Shown here piece after piece: positions 1 through 9,557 of a stretch of 64,000 bases of DNA. The notes under the pieces were generated by a model that saw only the letters and a list, made by a program, of their open reading frames with translations, was not told where the DNA came from and ran no database searches. Each line of letters begins with the position of its first letter. Position 1 is the first letter of the stretch. The DNA comes from Marinobacterium jannaschii DSM 6295 (lineage in GTDB: Bacteria > Pseudomonadota > Gammaproteobacteria > Pseudomonadales > Balneatricaceae), in assembly GCF_000620085.1 (NCBI RefSeq), contig NZ_KK211068.1:145134-209133 (forward strand). The letters are read 5' to 3'. Position numbers and translations under genes: made by a program.

Positions 1-60
1 GAGTTTCAGAAAGTTATCAAGCGCGTGAGTAGCTGGATCTCTGAATTCCAGACCGCTTAA
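1..60 (+). CDS. C-terminal tail of an upstream protein, probably a response regulator (partial)
   Basis: Frame 1 is open from the first base and ends at a TAA at 58-60, giving 19 residues that finish SSWISEFQTA. The pattern (EFQKVIKRVSSWI) resembles the last helix of single-domain receivers; the receivers at 46298-47166 also end in an F-x-x-x-I-x-x-x-x-x-W helix. It lies 45 bases upstream of the pilH-like gene, where Pil-Chp operons carry the PilG receiver, so a PilG-type regulator is a reasonable guess. The fragment is too short for a family assignment. Confidence 0.5.
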   Translation, partial: EFQKVIKRVSSWISEFQTA

Positions 61-105
61 ACCTTACTGGCAGCCAAAATACGGACGATTTGAAGAGTAC
101 ACAAC

Positions 106-471
106 ATGACAGCCCAGACAATCCTTGTCGTTGAAGATGACCCGGTTCAGCAGTCCCGAATCTGCGAAATCCTGAGCCAGACAGGCGCCAATATCATTCT
201 GGCGAATAACGGCAAGCAAGGTGTTGAAAAAGCAAGTAGCGAAAAGCCGGACCTGATCCTGATGGATGTGGTCATGCCCGAAGTCGACGGCTTCTCGGCC
301 TGCCGCCAGATCACCGCCAATACGGATACCAAAGATATCCCGGTGGTTGTGGTATCCAGTAAAAATCAGGAAGCCGATAAGGTATGGGCCCAGCTACAGG
401 GCGCCCGCGCACTGGTCGGCAAGCCTTTTACCGAAGAAGAACTACTGTCCCAGGTAAACCAGTTTATCTGA
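106..471 (+). CDS. pilH: PilH-like single-domain response regulator
   Basis: A 121-residue CheY-type receiver with no output domain. The acidic pocket is E10-D11-D12, the phosphoacceptor is D54 in LILMDVVMP, and the conserved lysine is K106 in GKPF. The stretch SSKNQEADKVWAQLQGAR is typical of PilH, which in type IV pilus chemotaxis systems acts with the ChpA kinase to control pilus retraction and surface motility. It is the second gene of the operon running to 7512, ahead of CheW-, MCP- and CheA-like genes in the order known from Pseudomonas. The family is clear; the PilH rather than PilG label rests on motif similarity and gene order. Confidence 0.88.
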   Translation: MTAQTILVVEDDPVQQSRICEILSQTGANIILANNGKQGVEKASSEKPDLILMDVVMPEVDGFSACRQITANTDTKDIPVVVVSSKNQEADKVWAQLQGARALVGKPFTEEELLSQVNQFI

Positions 472-572
472 CGGATGGTATAACCTGCCTGCCTCGCAGC
501 CGGGGCAGGTCAGGGATTTAAGGCAACAAAAAATACTACAAGAATAATAACTAAGCCCGGAGAAAGGATGTA

Positions 573-1037
573 ATGGAGAGCAGTTCCCAGGCAACGGCTG
601 TTTCCGATGTCAGCGCAAAGGATGTAAGACACGGCTTCAGAATCGGTTCCGATCTGTTGCTGATTCCCCTGGATACCCACTCTGAACTGGCACCGCTGCC
701 AAGACTCTGTGCCATTCCCGATACTCCCGACTGGTTCGCCGGCTTTATTAATCACCGTGGTGATACGGTGCCGGCCTACGACCTCTATCGCCTGTTTGAT
801 AAACCTGTGCAGGAAAAACGCTGGGTGCTGATACTTGGCCTCCAGTCAGAGGCAGTTGCCCTGCTACTGGATGATTACCCCAAAGGTATTGTCGACCTGC
901 AGGCCAGCGAAATATCCGAAACCACTCTCAGCAATGCTATCGCACCGTTTTGCCGTGGCTACCTGAGCAGCGGCGATGATATATGGGCCGAGTTTGATTA
1001 CAAAAGTTTCTTCCGAAATCTAAAACAAAAAATCTAA
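573..1037 (+). CDS. pilI: PilI-like CheW-family coupling protein
   Basis: A 154-residue protein made almost entirely of one CheW domain: LLIPLDTHSELAPLPRL, then GFINHRGDTVPAYDLYRLF, then a C-terminal strand region. It should couple the PilJ-like receptor to the ChpA-like kinase in the cytoplasm. The start is supported by a GGAGAAAGG Shine-Dalgarno sequence just upstream. It sits between the pilH-like receiver and the pilJ-like receptor, the position of pilI in the Pseudomonas cluster. Generic CheW proteins look much alike, so the PilI name comes from context. Confidence 0.87.
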   Translation: MESSSQATAVSDVSAKDVRHGFRIGSDLLLIPLDTHSELAPLPRLCAIPDTPDWFAGFINHRGDTVPAYDLYRLFDKPVQEKRWVLILGLQSEAVALLLDDYPKGIVDLQASEISETTLSNAIAPFCRGYLSSGDDIWAEFDYKSFFRNLKQKI

Positions 1038-1130
1038 TAAAGAGCGTCGATCAGCCACATATACATGGCGGACATCCATGTATGGCAAGACACTGAACCG
1101 TCCTCTACAGAACTTCTGAGGTATAAATAA

Positions 1131-3362
1131 ATGCGGTCGTTTTGGGAATTTCAAAACATCAGGCTACCGGTCAAATTTGCCCTGGCAATATTTCTGCTGA
1201 CCCTCGGTCTGGTTTTCATGGGTGCTTCCTATTATCAAACTATTCTGCTGAATGAGGCGGCACAGCAACGCCAGAGCCAGCTGGATAAGTTTATCAACCT
1301 GATCACCGAGGTTGAGCTGGATGTAGCGAATGCGCGTTTCCACGAAAAAAGCCTGATGCAGGACCATGATCTGGAGACGCTTAACCGCTTCGACCAGAAC
1401 ATGTCACTGGCCGATAAAGCCCTGCAGCAGCTGGCTGAGTACCTGCGCAGTGAGGAAGATAAGCAGCTGATCGGCGACTTCCAGCTGCTGATGGATAGCT
1501 ATCAGGATACATTTTATGAGGGTGCTGAGGCGGCAATCGAAGCCGGTCTGACCGCCGACCAGGGCCTGACCGGAGAGATCCGTCAGGCCGTCAGAGAAGC
1601 AGAACCGCTGATGATCTTCCCCGAACGTCCCTGGCTGAGCGAGCAGTTCGCCGCAGTGCGTAAGGCGCTGAACGAATTTTCCGCCTCCGGTGGCCTGATG
1701 CAGCAAAGCGGCCCGGCCGATAAAGAGCTGGAACGCATGGTCAATCAGCTGGAAGCAGCCGGATTTACCGACGAAAATGAAGTCCTGCAGCGCGTTACCT
1801 CGATCCGTGATGACTTTTCCGACCTTAAAGAGGCGATTGTCCGCCGCGATAACAAGCTGGCAGAACTGCAGGGCCCCGTATCGGCACTGGGTCCGAAGAT
1901 CGAAGAGGTAACCAGCCTGACCTCCCGCTACGCCGCAGAGAATAACCGGCAGCGCGAGCTGGACCAGCACGATATGCTGAAGTACTTCTTTGGCGCTATG
2001 TTCCTGATGACCATTGCGATGGCGATCGCGTTGTCGATCATCAAGTACGGCGTTATCGATCCGATCAAACTGATTCAGGATACGGTAGAGAAAGTACGCA
2101 GCGGTGACAGCGAAGCCCGAAGCCGTCTCGATAACGAAGATGAACTGGGTCAGCTGGCGACCCTGCTGGACAGCCTTCTGGATGAGAAAGAGAACGCCCT
2201 GAAAGCCCAGGAAGAGGAAAACAAACGCCTCAACGCTTCGGTAATCGAGCTGATCCAGAACGTATTCCGACTGAGCCAGCGAGACCTGACCGTACGGGTA
2301 CCGGTAGCTGAGGATATTACCGGTGCGGTAGCCGACTCCATCAACCAGCTGGCCGTGTCGATGGAATCGGTACTGCATGAAGTAAGCGACGTTGCCACCC
2401 GCGTAAACACCGCGTCCAAGCAGGTAAAAACGCAGTCAGCCACGGTACTGACCCATGCCAGCCAGGAGCAGCAGGAGATCCAGGCAACCCTTGAAGGTCT
2501 GGAATCGGCAACTAAGGCGATGCAGCTGATCTCCCGCCTGGCGACGCTTTCCAACACCGCCTCTCAGAAAGCGATTCACACCTCTGAGACTGCCATGGAA
2601 TCGGTATCCCAGACCATCACCAGTATTAACAAGATCCGCCAGACCATCCACGAAGCGGAGAAACGTATCAAGCGCCTGGGCGATCGTTCCCAGGAGATCG
2701 GCGGTATCGTAAGCCTGATCAACAACATCTCCGAGCGTACCCACGTCCTCTCTCTGAATGCGAGCATGCACGCGGCGTCGGCCGGTGAAGCGGGCCGTGG
2801 CCTGATGGTGGTGGTAGATGAGGTACAGCGTCTGGCAGAGAACTCCCGTGAGGCGACCTCCGAGATTGAAAGTCTGGTGAACAACATCCAGCTGGAGACG
2901 GCCGATACGATCAACGTTATTAACGCCGTAATCGCCGACGTAGTGGATGGTACCCGACAGGCAGAGGAAGCCGGTGAGCGCATGGGCGAGACCCGAAGCA
3001 CCACCCAGACACTGGTTGAATCGGTTGTCCGAATCGCCCAGAACGCGACCAAGCAGGCTCAGGTAGCCGAGAAACTGCGGGTACGTGCTGACAGCATCGA
3101 CAAGTCCACCCAGGCAACCAACCAGGAGATGGTGCAGCAGAGCGCCCTGTCGGATGAGCTGGTAGAGGCCGCCGACGAACTGCAGCGTTCGATCAGTGTA
3201 TTCACCCTGGCTCAGCCTGAAGCAACCGCTGCCGAGACCCCATCAGCGGACGCTGAGAATGCCGATGCAGAGTCAGCCGAAAGCGCAGAACCGGCAGAAA
3301 CAGGCGGACTTGCAGAGTCCAGCAGCAAAGATAGTGATAACTCCTCAGTGATTCCGGCCTGA
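1131..3362 (+). CDS. pilJ: PilJ-like methyl-accepting chemotaxis receptor of the Pil-Chp system
   Basis: A 743-residue transmembrane receptor. The first membrane segment is near residues 16-35 (FALAIFLLTLGLVFMGAS) and the second near 285-305 (YFFGAMFLMTIAMAIALSII), enclosing a helical periplasmic domain of roughly 250 residues. A HAMP segment follows (about 306-360), then a long coiled coil and the MCP signalling domain (about 440-690) with the hairpin tip near ISERTHVLSLNASMHAA. The last 45 residues are a disordered Ala/Glu/Ser tail. Known PilJ proteins relay surface or pilus signals to ChpA. No CheR or CheB methylation enzyme is encoded in the downstream part of this operon. Confidence 0.9.
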   Translation: MRSFWEFQNIRLPVKFALAIFLLTLGLVFMGASYYQTILLNEAAQQRQSQLDKFINLITEVELDVANARFHEKSLMQDHDLETLNRFDQNMSLADKALQQLAEYLRSEEDKQLIGDFQLLMDSYQDTFYEGAEAAIEAGLTADQGLTGEIRQAVREAEPLMIFPERPWLSEQFAAVRKALNEFSASGGLMQQSGPADKELERMVNQLEAAGFTDENEVLQRVTSIRDDFSDLKEAIVRRDNKLAELQGPVSALGPKIEEVTSLTSRYAAENNRQRELDQHDMLKYFFGAMFLMTIAMAIALSIIKYGVIDPIKLIQDTVEKVRSGDSEARSRLDNEDELGQLATLLDSLLDEKENALKAQEEENKRLNASVIELIQNVFRLSQRDLTVRVPVAEDITGAVADSINQLAVSMESVLHEVSDVATRVNTASKQVKTQSATVLTHASQEQQEIQATLEGLESATKAMQLISRLATLSNTASQKAIHTSETAMESVSQTITSINKIRQTIHEAEKRIKRLGDRSQEIGGIVSLINNISERTHVLSLNASMHAASAGEAGRGLMVVVDEVQRLAENSREATSEIESLVNNIQLETADTINVINAVIADVVDGTRQAEEAGERMGETRSTTQTLVESVVRIAQNATKQAQVAEKLRVRADSIDKSTQATNQEMVQQSALSDELVEAADELQRSISVFTLAQPEATAAETPSADAENADAESAESAEPAETGGLAESSSKDSDNSSVIPA

Positions 3363-3399
3363 GCCGGCACTGAGCGTTACCCGTTTGCAGGTAAAAAGC

Positions 3400-6300
3400 A
3401 TGCATTTGGACTTACAAGAAACGATCAGCCAGACACTGGAGTTGCAGCAGCAAAAGCTGCTGCAACTCCAGACCAGTCAATCGAGCCTGGATCTGACAGA
3501 ACTGACTGACTCATTCTACGCGCTGGCGGAAGCATTCAGCGCCAGAGATCTGCAGGGGTTCGCTGATTCTGTTGCCCTCTATGCTGAACTGCTTGGTCAG
3601 ATAGACCGGCAATCAGGTTTCGAAGCCGTCTTGCTGGAAACAGCCGCCGACCTGCAGAATCTGCTCACCTCGCAGCGTGCCGATCGCTGGGTCAATCTGC
3701 TTGAACATCTGGCGGATGCGCGCTGGCCCATGCCGGTTCAATATGAAGACCTGGCATTTCTGGCAGAAATCCTGCCACTTGAATGCGAAAACGCCGCATT
3801 CAGCGAGCAAGCCCAAAGCCTTACAGAGGCTGCTGTGGCAGGCACCGAAGAGGGCCGGCCGACAGCGCCTTCGGAAGAGCTTCCGGAGTCTGCCGCCAGT
3901 GATACACCATCGCTGACGACCGAACCTGCCGTGCAGGCAGCCGCCTCCGACACCGCTGCAACGCACCCGCCAGGCACAGAAGGCTATCTGGAAAGCAGCG
4001 CGGAATATCAGGAAAGCAGCGAGGATCGCCCGGCAAACAGCGACGAATGCCTGGCGACGGTTTCCGAGTTACGTAAAGTATTTACCGGGCAGGCAACACC
4101 CCGGTCAGGCGAAACAATCCAGCATCTGAGCGACCGTTTCAGCGAACTGGATCTGCATGGTCTGGCCGATATGCTGGCACTGTATTGCGAGCTACAGCAG
4201 CAGGAACTATCTGAGGATGCAATCGGCATGGAAATGCAGAATGCCCTGCGCCAGCTGTTTGATGCTCCCGATATTGCCGCCGGTGTCACCGTACTCGGGC
4301 TACTGGGAGACCCACGCTGGCCGCAGCCGGTACCGGCAGAGGACTGCGAGTTCCTGCAGGACCTGCTGCTGGAGAACTGTGAATACCTGCAGTCCGTCGT
4401 CCCTGCTGATCATCCTGCTGAAAGTATCGTCGATAGCGTCGCTGATAATGCTGCCGGTAGTGATTCAGCGACGGATCTCACGGAGAACACCAGCGGGCCG
4501 GCCGGCAACGGACAGCCTCCTGCGGAGCACACCGACATCGCAGTCGATGCTATAGCCGCCGCAGCAACGACCGAAACCGCAACACCGGATACGCCGGATT
4601 CTCCGCTGTCTGCAGAGGACTCCCCGGCGAGGCCCGAACCGGCACCTGCGCCGCAACTGCCTGACTTCGGCACGCTGGATGCAGCGCTGCTGGAGCAGCC
4701 GGGGCCCGAGCTTGATCCGGCCGCGATGGAGATGCTGGCATCCACCATCCAGTCGCTCTGCCAGCAGTGGGAGAACGGGGAAAGCCTCGGCACAGCCGGG
4801 GCAATGCGATCACAACTTGAGTCCCTGAAGCCGATTCAGCGGGCAGCTGAGACGCTGCGCCTGCATGGCACGGCCGTGATCCTCAACGGTCTGCAGAAAA
4901 ACCTGCAGTGGCTGGCCGGGACTCAGCCCGCAGCGGATGCCGAACAGGTTCAGGCACTGAAAGATACCCTCAGCGCCGTCAGCAGTTACCTGCTGCAGAT
5001 CGGTGAAAAAACCACCCGTCAGGCACTGCTTGATATCGTCTGCGACTCGCCGCTACCGGTCCGCCCGGACTCGGAACAAAGTGCGCTGCTGATCGGACTG
5101 CTGGCCCTGCCTTCGGTACTGCAGAGCAGTAGCATCACCCGGCAGACCGCCACGCCTGAAGCGGTCAGCCTGGCACGGGAAACGGATATCGACGCCCAGC
5201 TTCTGGATATGCTCTATACCGAGCTGCCGCAGCTGAGCGATGAACTACTCTCCCAGCTACAGCAGATCACCGTACAGCAGCAGATCGAAGCTCTGAGTGA
5301 GGCACAGCGTACTGCCCATACCATCAAGGGTCTCGCCAATATGGCGGGGATTGCCGGTATCGCCAACCTGACCCATAACCTGGAAGATATCCTCGAGATA
5401 CTGACTGACGAATCGAGGCTGCCCGAAGGCACGCTGGCCGATGACCTGATGCAGGCCGCCGATTGCCTGGCGGCGGCAACCGAGTCGATCACCGACGACC
5501 GCCCGGCACCGGATGATATCCTCAGCGTATTGCAGCGCCTGATGGACTGGCATTATCAGCTACGCAGCGGCGATATCCTGATCGAAGAGGCGACGCAGCT
5601 GGCCGACGACAGCCCTACCGGGCCAGGCGATGGGCCAGTCGAGAGTGAGGCTTCCGACGATCAGAATCCGTTGCCGGCCAGCACCGAAAAACGTGAAAGC
5701 GACAGTTTCAGGGTCTCCCGCCAGCTGCTCGACAATCTTTTCCGTATTGCCGGTGAAAACAGCACCCTGACCGCCCAGCTGGATGAAGAGCTGACCCAGC
5801 TCAGGGCACTGACCCGCTCCGGCAGGGAGCGTCAGCGCGCCATGCAGCGGGTTATGTTTGAGCTGGAACAACAGCTGAATGAGCACTTCACCCTCTCTCC
5901 TGCGGTACAGCAGGAAGATGAAGAGTTCGATCCGCTGGAGATGGACCGCTACAACGAGATGCACACCACCCTGGCACGACTGCACGAAGTTGCGACCGAC
6001 GTCGCTGAAGTCGGTCAGGGCGTCGATGGCCACGTCCGCACGCTGAGTGAGCTGCACGTAACCCAGTCGGGCCTGCAGAAAGAGGCCCTGAACACGGTAC
6101 TCAGTACTCGACTGGTAGAAGTCAGCACCATCACGACCCGGCTGCAGCGAATCCTGCGCCAGGCCTGCCGTTCTACCGGCAAACAGGCCCGCCTGAACAT
6201 TGCAGGGGGTGATACCCGGATCGACAGCCAGATCCTCAACCAGCTGGCCGACCCGCTGATGCATATGATCCGGAATGCGGTGGATCATGGCCTGGAATCA

Positions 6301-7512
6301 GACCATGGCCGCTTTGAAGCCGGCAAGGAGGTCGAAGGTGAGATCAGCCTGAGCTTCAGCCAGGATAATGACCTGATCCGTATCCGCCTGAGTGACGATG
6401 GCCACGGTATCGACCTGAATGCGATCCATAACAACGCCATTGCCAAAGCCCTGATTGATCCCGAGCAGCAACCCAGCGAAGCCGAACTTCTGCGCTATAT
6501 CCTGCTGCCCGGATTCTCCACCAGTGAATCGGTCAGTCAGCTGTCCGGCCGCGGCATCGGCCTGGATGTAGTAAACCAGCAGATCACCCGCATGCAGGGC
6601 ACACTGGAACTGCATTCCGAAAGCGGCAAAGGTACCCGGTTCGATATCACCCTGCCCGCCAGCTCGATGATGATCAAGAGCCTGCTGGTGCGGGCCGGTA
6701 AGCAGGTCTTTGCTCTGGTCAGCCACGGTATCGAGCAGAGCCTGTTGTCGATCGACGGCGAGTATGTCGAAGACAGCGACGGCGCTAAGTTTGTCACCGC
6801 CGAACAGACCTATCCGGCGGTATCGCTGGAGCAGTTGGTATCCAGCCGGGGTTATGACTATCGCAACAGCAGCGTACATCCGGTACTGCTGGTGAAAACC
6901 AGTGCCGGGGAAACCATTGCCTTGCTGGTACGGGAAGTTCTCGCCCACAGGGAGCTGGTATTTAAGGCGATGGGCGACTTTGTACCGGATATTCCGGGTA
7001 TTCCGGGCCTGACGATTCTGGCGAACGGTGAAGTGGCTCCGGTTGTCGACCTGCCGGGCCGGATTCGCCACTATCAGGATGGCGAGCGAGGACTTCAGGA
7101 GCTGCCTGAACTTGAGTATGAAGCTGAACTGCCATCGGTGATGGTCGTGGATGACTCCATCAGTGCGCGAAAGTCCCTCGCAACCCTGTTGCAGGATACC
7201 GGCTACGAAGTGCATACCGCCATTGACGGGCTGGATGCCCTCAACCAGATCAGGAAGCAACCACCAAACGTGATCCTGACTGACCTGGAAATGCCGCGCA
7301 TGAACGGTATCGAGCTGACCTCGTCATTACGCAGTAAAGCGGAAACCCGCGATATTCCGGTCATTATGATCACTTCCCGCTCGACGATAAAACACCGGGA
7401 AGAGGCCGAACAGGCCGGTATCAATGCTTATATCAATAAGCCGTGGACAGAAAATGAGCTGCTGGACCAGATGCAGACTCTGCTTGTTAAAAATAAGAAT
7501 AATCCAGAGTGA
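3400..7512 (+). CDS. chpA: ChpA-like hybrid CheA histidine kinase
   Basis: A CheA-type kinase of 1370 residues. The N-terminal part (1-600) contains repeated helical modules separated by Ala/Glu/Pro-rich linkers. A canonical Hpt motif, AHTIKGLANMAG, has the phosphorylatable histidine at about H640. The dimerisation and ATPase domains follow (N box MHMIRNAVDHG with N959, then DDGHGID and GRGIGLDVV), then a CheW-like domain and a C-terminal receiver with phosphoacceptor D1295 (LTDLEMPRMNG). ATG 3400 is preferred over an in-frame TTG at 3385 because only the former has a purine-rich AGGT element at suitable distance. Pseudomonas ChpA is much longer and carries several Hpt domains; only one clear Hpt is seen here. 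Confidence 0.9.
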   Translation: MHLDLQETISQTLELQQQKLLQLQTSQSSLDLTELTDSFYALAEAFSARDLQGFADSVALYAELLGQIDRQSGFEAVLLETAADLQNLLTSQRADRWVNLLEHLADARWPMPVQYEDLAFLAEILPLECENAAFSEQAQSLTEAAVAGTEEGRPTAPSEELPESAASDTPSLTTEPAVQAAASDTAATHPPGTEGYLESSAEYQESSEDRPANSDECLATVSELRKVFTGQATPRSGETIQHLSDRFSELDLHGLADMLALYCELQQQELSEDAIGMEMQNALRQLFDAPDIAAGVTVLGLLGDPRWPQPVPAEDCEFLQDLLLENCEYLQSVVPADHPAESIVDSVADNAAGSDSATDLTENTSGPAGNGQPPAEHTDIAVDAIAAAATTETATPDTPDSPLSAEDSPARPEPAPAPQLPDFGTLDAALLEQPGPELDPAAMEMLASTIQSLCQQWENGESLGTAGAMRSQLESLKPIQRAAETLRLHGTAVILNGLQKNLQWLAGTQPAADAEQVQALKDTLSAVSSYLLQIGEKTTRQALLDIVCDSPLPVRPDSEQSALLIGLLALPSVLQSSSITRQTATPEAVSLARETDIDAQLLDMLYTELPQLSDELLSQLQQITVQQQIEALSEAQRTAHTIKGLANMAGIAGIANLTHNLEDILEILTDESRLPEGTLADDLMQAADCLAAATESITDDRPAPDDILSVLQRLMDWHYQLRSGDILIEEATQLADDSPTGPGDGPVESEASDDQNPLPASTEKRESDSFRVSRQLLDNLFRIAGENSTLTAQLDEELTQLRALTRSGRERQRAMQRVMFELEQQLNEHFTLSPAVQQEDEEFDPLEMDRYNEMHTTLARLHEVATDVAEVGQGVDGHVRTLSELHVTQSGLQKEALNTVLSTRLVEVSTITTRLQRILRQACRSTGKQARLNIAGGDTRIDSQILNQLADPLMHMIRNAVDHGLESDHGRFEAGKEVEGEISLSFSQDNDLIRIRLSDDGHGIDLNAIHNNAIAKALIDPEQQPSEAELLRYILLPGFSTSESVSQLSGRGIGLDVVNQQITRMQGTLELHSESGKGTRFDITLPASSMMIKSLLVRAGKQVFALVSHGIEQSLLSIDGEYVEDSDGAKFVTAEQTYPAVSLEQLVSSRGYDYRNSSVHPVLLVKTSAGETIALLVREVLAHRELVFKAMGDFVPDIPGIPGLTILANGEVAPVVDLPGRIRHYQDGERGLQELPELEYEAELPSVMVVDDSISARKSLATLLQDTGYEVHTAIDGLDALNQIRKQPPNVILTDLEMPRMNGIELTSSLRSKAETRDIPVIMITSRSTIKHREEAEQAGINAYINKPWTENELLDQMQTLLVKNKNNPE

Positions 7513-7525
7513 AACGGAAGATCCC

Positions 7526-8383
7526 ATGAAAATAATGAACTTTCTGAAAACCATACTCCCGGTTATTGCTTTGGGCTCGCTAATGAGTACAGCATCAGTT
7601 GCCGGCATCACCTCGTTTGATGGGCAGGGCGGCAACCAGAAGCAGTCAACCACAGCAAACGCCACGCCACAGCAACCGCTGGCTTCAGCGGATGAAGCCA
7701 TTGCCAGTGCCAGCGAGCTGCGAATGCTGACACAGCGGATGTATAAGGACTATATTTTCGCGGGCCTGAATGTGCGTGCGCGGCGGGCGCGTCAGGACCT
7801 GAAACAAGCGATGGCACTGTTCGAGACTGAGCTGGCACGGATTACCCTGTTCGCCCATAACGACAACCTGAAAACCAGAGCCACCGAGCTGAAAGACGCC
7901 TGGCTCAGTATCAAACCCATCTACAGCAAGTCTCCGGACAAGGGCCGGGTTGCTGAACTCAGAGACCTGAACATCGCGCTTCTGAAAGCCAGCCATACCA
8001 ATGTCACTACGCTAATGGTATTTGGCGGCAGTCGCTTCGGCCGGATGGTTAACCTCGCGGGTGAACAGACCATGCTGTCACAGCGGATGGCCGCACTCTA
8101 CGGCCTGATGGCCTGGGGTTTCGAAAAAGAGTTTGAGGATATCTATAACATTGTCGAAAAAGACTTCGGCTATAACCTGGAAGTGATGATGGATCACCCG
8201 ATCAATACCTCCCGGGTCGATCGCAAACTGAAAAAGGTAAAGCGCCAGTTTGCCAGCTTCGGACGCTCTTCAAAAAACGGCAGCCGCACTTACGTACCGG
8301 CATTGATCGACCGCTCGGCAGAAAAGATGCTGGAGGAGATGCTTGACGTCACCAACCTGTACGCAGACCTGAGCAGCAACTGA
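7526..8383 (+). CDS. Secreted stand-alone PilJ-type sensor domain protein, copy 1
   Basis: A 285-residue protein with a signal peptide (MKIMNFLKTILPVIALGSLM, cleavage near ASVAG) and no later membrane segment or signalling domain. The mature part is a helical PilJ-type domain (type IV pili methyl-accepting transducer N-terminal family), with the hallmark pairs ASELRMLTQRMYKDY and NLAGEQTMLSQRMAALYG. It follows the chpA-like gene by 13 bases and is probably cotranscribed. The ATG at 7526 is chosen over an upstream in-frame start because it gives a clean signal peptide and has GGAAG nearby. Such domains normally form the periplasmic part of PilJ or NarX-like sensors; a free secreted version may bind a ligand and present it to the receptor, which is inference. 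Confidence 0.82.
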   Translation: MKIMNFLKTILPVIALGSLMSTASVAGITSFDGQGGNQKQSTTANATPQQPLASADEAIASASELRMLTQRMYKDYIFAGLNVRARRARQDLKQAMALFETELARITLFAHNDNLKTRATELKDAWLSIKPIYSKSPDKGRVAELRDLNIALLKASHTNVTTLMVFGGSRFGRMVNLAGEQTMLSQRMAALYGLMAWGFEKEFEDIYNIVEKDFGYNLEVMMDHPINTSRVDRKLKKVKRQFASFGRSSKNGSRTYVPALIDRSAEKMLEEMLDVTNLYADLSSN

Positions 8384-8634
8384 TCCCGGACTATACCCCT
8401 TCAGACGTGAGCCTCTGGCATTTCGTATACAGCGATCTGTCAGAGCCTCTCGCCCCGCTTCTGGCTGTCGGCCCCCGACAACCTGAGTACAAGCTATACC
8501 TTTACTAATCCCCCTTCTGCTTCCGCCTCTATGTAGTCGCGGCCCTTACCGGCGCTCTTACCCCGCCGTAACCGGGTAAGCCTGCTGGACTAATACAAAA
8601 AAATATAAAAACAAAGCAATCACGGAGTCACATC
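8384..8634. other. Gap between the two PilJ-domain genes
   Basis: No open frame of note. A weak inverted repeat (CTTACCC / GGGTAAG) sits near 8557-8580 and could end or attenuate transcription. The last 45 bases turn A-rich ahead of the second gene's Shine-Dalgarno sequence, as a promoter would, but no convincing -35/-10 pair could be assigned. Confidence 0.3.
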
Positions 8635-9504
8635 ATGCAATCTAAGCAGCTGAGAGAATCACTCCTCCCCATACTTTTCACCGCCGCCGTCACCGTCGCC
8701 TCAGGGAGCGCCTGCGCAGGCTTTGCTCCGCTCGAAGCTTCCGGCGGCTCAGGGGGAGGCAATCACACAACGGGGATCTCCTCAGCTGCCTGGCGGCCTG
8801 TAGCGTCTGCTGAAGAAGCGATTACCGTTGCCAGCGAATTACGCATGCTGACCCAGCGCATGTATAAGGACTATGTATTCTCAGGCCTGAATGTCCGCGC
8901 ACGTAAGGCAAATCACGACCTTGAACAAGCGATGCAGCAGTTTGAGTTCAGTATCGCCCGCCTCAGCGCTTACGCCTACAATGAGCACCTAAAGGCGCGC
9001 TGCGCCGCCATGCATCACCTATGGCTGAAGATCAAGCCGATTTACCAGTCGCCGCCCGACAAGGCCAATGTCAGGCAACTGCGCGACTACAACAATGAGA
9101 TACTGAGAGCCAGCTATGCCAACGTCACAACGTTTATGGTGTACGGCGATAGCGAGTATGGCCAGATGGTCAATCTGGCGGGGGAGCAAACCATGCTGTC
9201 CCAGCGGATTGCTGCACTGTATGGCTTAATGTCCTGGGGGTTTGAAGACGACGTTGAAGAAACCTATAGCAAGGTAGAAAATGACTTCCGCTATAATCTG
9301 GAAGTGTTGCTGGAAAACCTGATTAATACTCCAGGGGTCGATAGGAAACTCGATCGGGTTAAACGACAGTTCGCCAGTTTTGAACGCTCGTCCAATAGCG
9401 GCGCTAACGTTTATGTTCCCGCCCTGATCGACCGCTCAGCAGAAAGGATGCTGCGAGAGATGCTTGATATCACCAATATGTATGCCGAACTGAGCAGCAA
9501 CTGA
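8635..9504 (+). CDS. Secreted stand-alone PilJ-type sensor domain protein, copy 2
   Basis: A 289-residue paralogue of the preceding protein. It has a signal peptide (cleavage near GSACAG), a short Gly-rich linker, and the same motifs (ASELRMLTQRMYKDYVFSGL, NLAGEQTMLSQRIAALYG, YVPALIDRSAERML, ending AELSSN). The two are alignable over nearly their whole length and clearly arose by tandem duplication. A 251-base gap separates them, so this copy may have its own promoter; CGGAG lies ahead of the ATG. No transmembrane or cytoplasmic signalling part is present. The ligand is unknown. Confidence 0.82.
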   Translation: MQSKQLRESLLPILFTAAVTVASGSACAGFAPLEASGGSGGGNHTTGISSAAWRPVASAEEAITVASELRMLTQRMYKDYVFSGLNVRARKANHDLEQAMQQFEFSIARLSAYAYNEHLKARCAAMHHLWLKIKPIYQSPPDKANVRQLRDYNNEILRASYANVTTFMVYGDSEYGQMVNLAGEQTMLSQRIAALYGLMSWGFEDDVEETYSKVENDFRYNLEVLLENLINTPGVDRKLDRVKRQFASFERSSNSGANVYVPALIDRSAERMLREMLDITNMYAELSSN

Positions 9505-9527
9505 GATAGCGCCGAAAAGCCCATCAG

Positions 9528-9557
9528 GCCTCGTAATAAACCTATTTTTTACGAGGC
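9528..9557 (+). terminator. Hairpin after the second PilJ-domain gene
   Basis: A 9-bp inverted repeat GCCTCGTAA / TTACGAGGC encloses a 12-nt loop, 24 bases after the stop codon. There is no strong T run after the stem, so this is a probable rather than a textbook terminator. The rest of the gap to 9844 is AT-rich and holds no recognisable gene. Confidence 0.5.

Noticed and set aside
1404..2378. Long minus-strand open frame inside the pilJ-like gene
   Set aside because: It is antisense to a gene with clear MCP domains and encodes a low-complexity Gln/Leu-rich product with no recognisable family; a codon-bias shadow.
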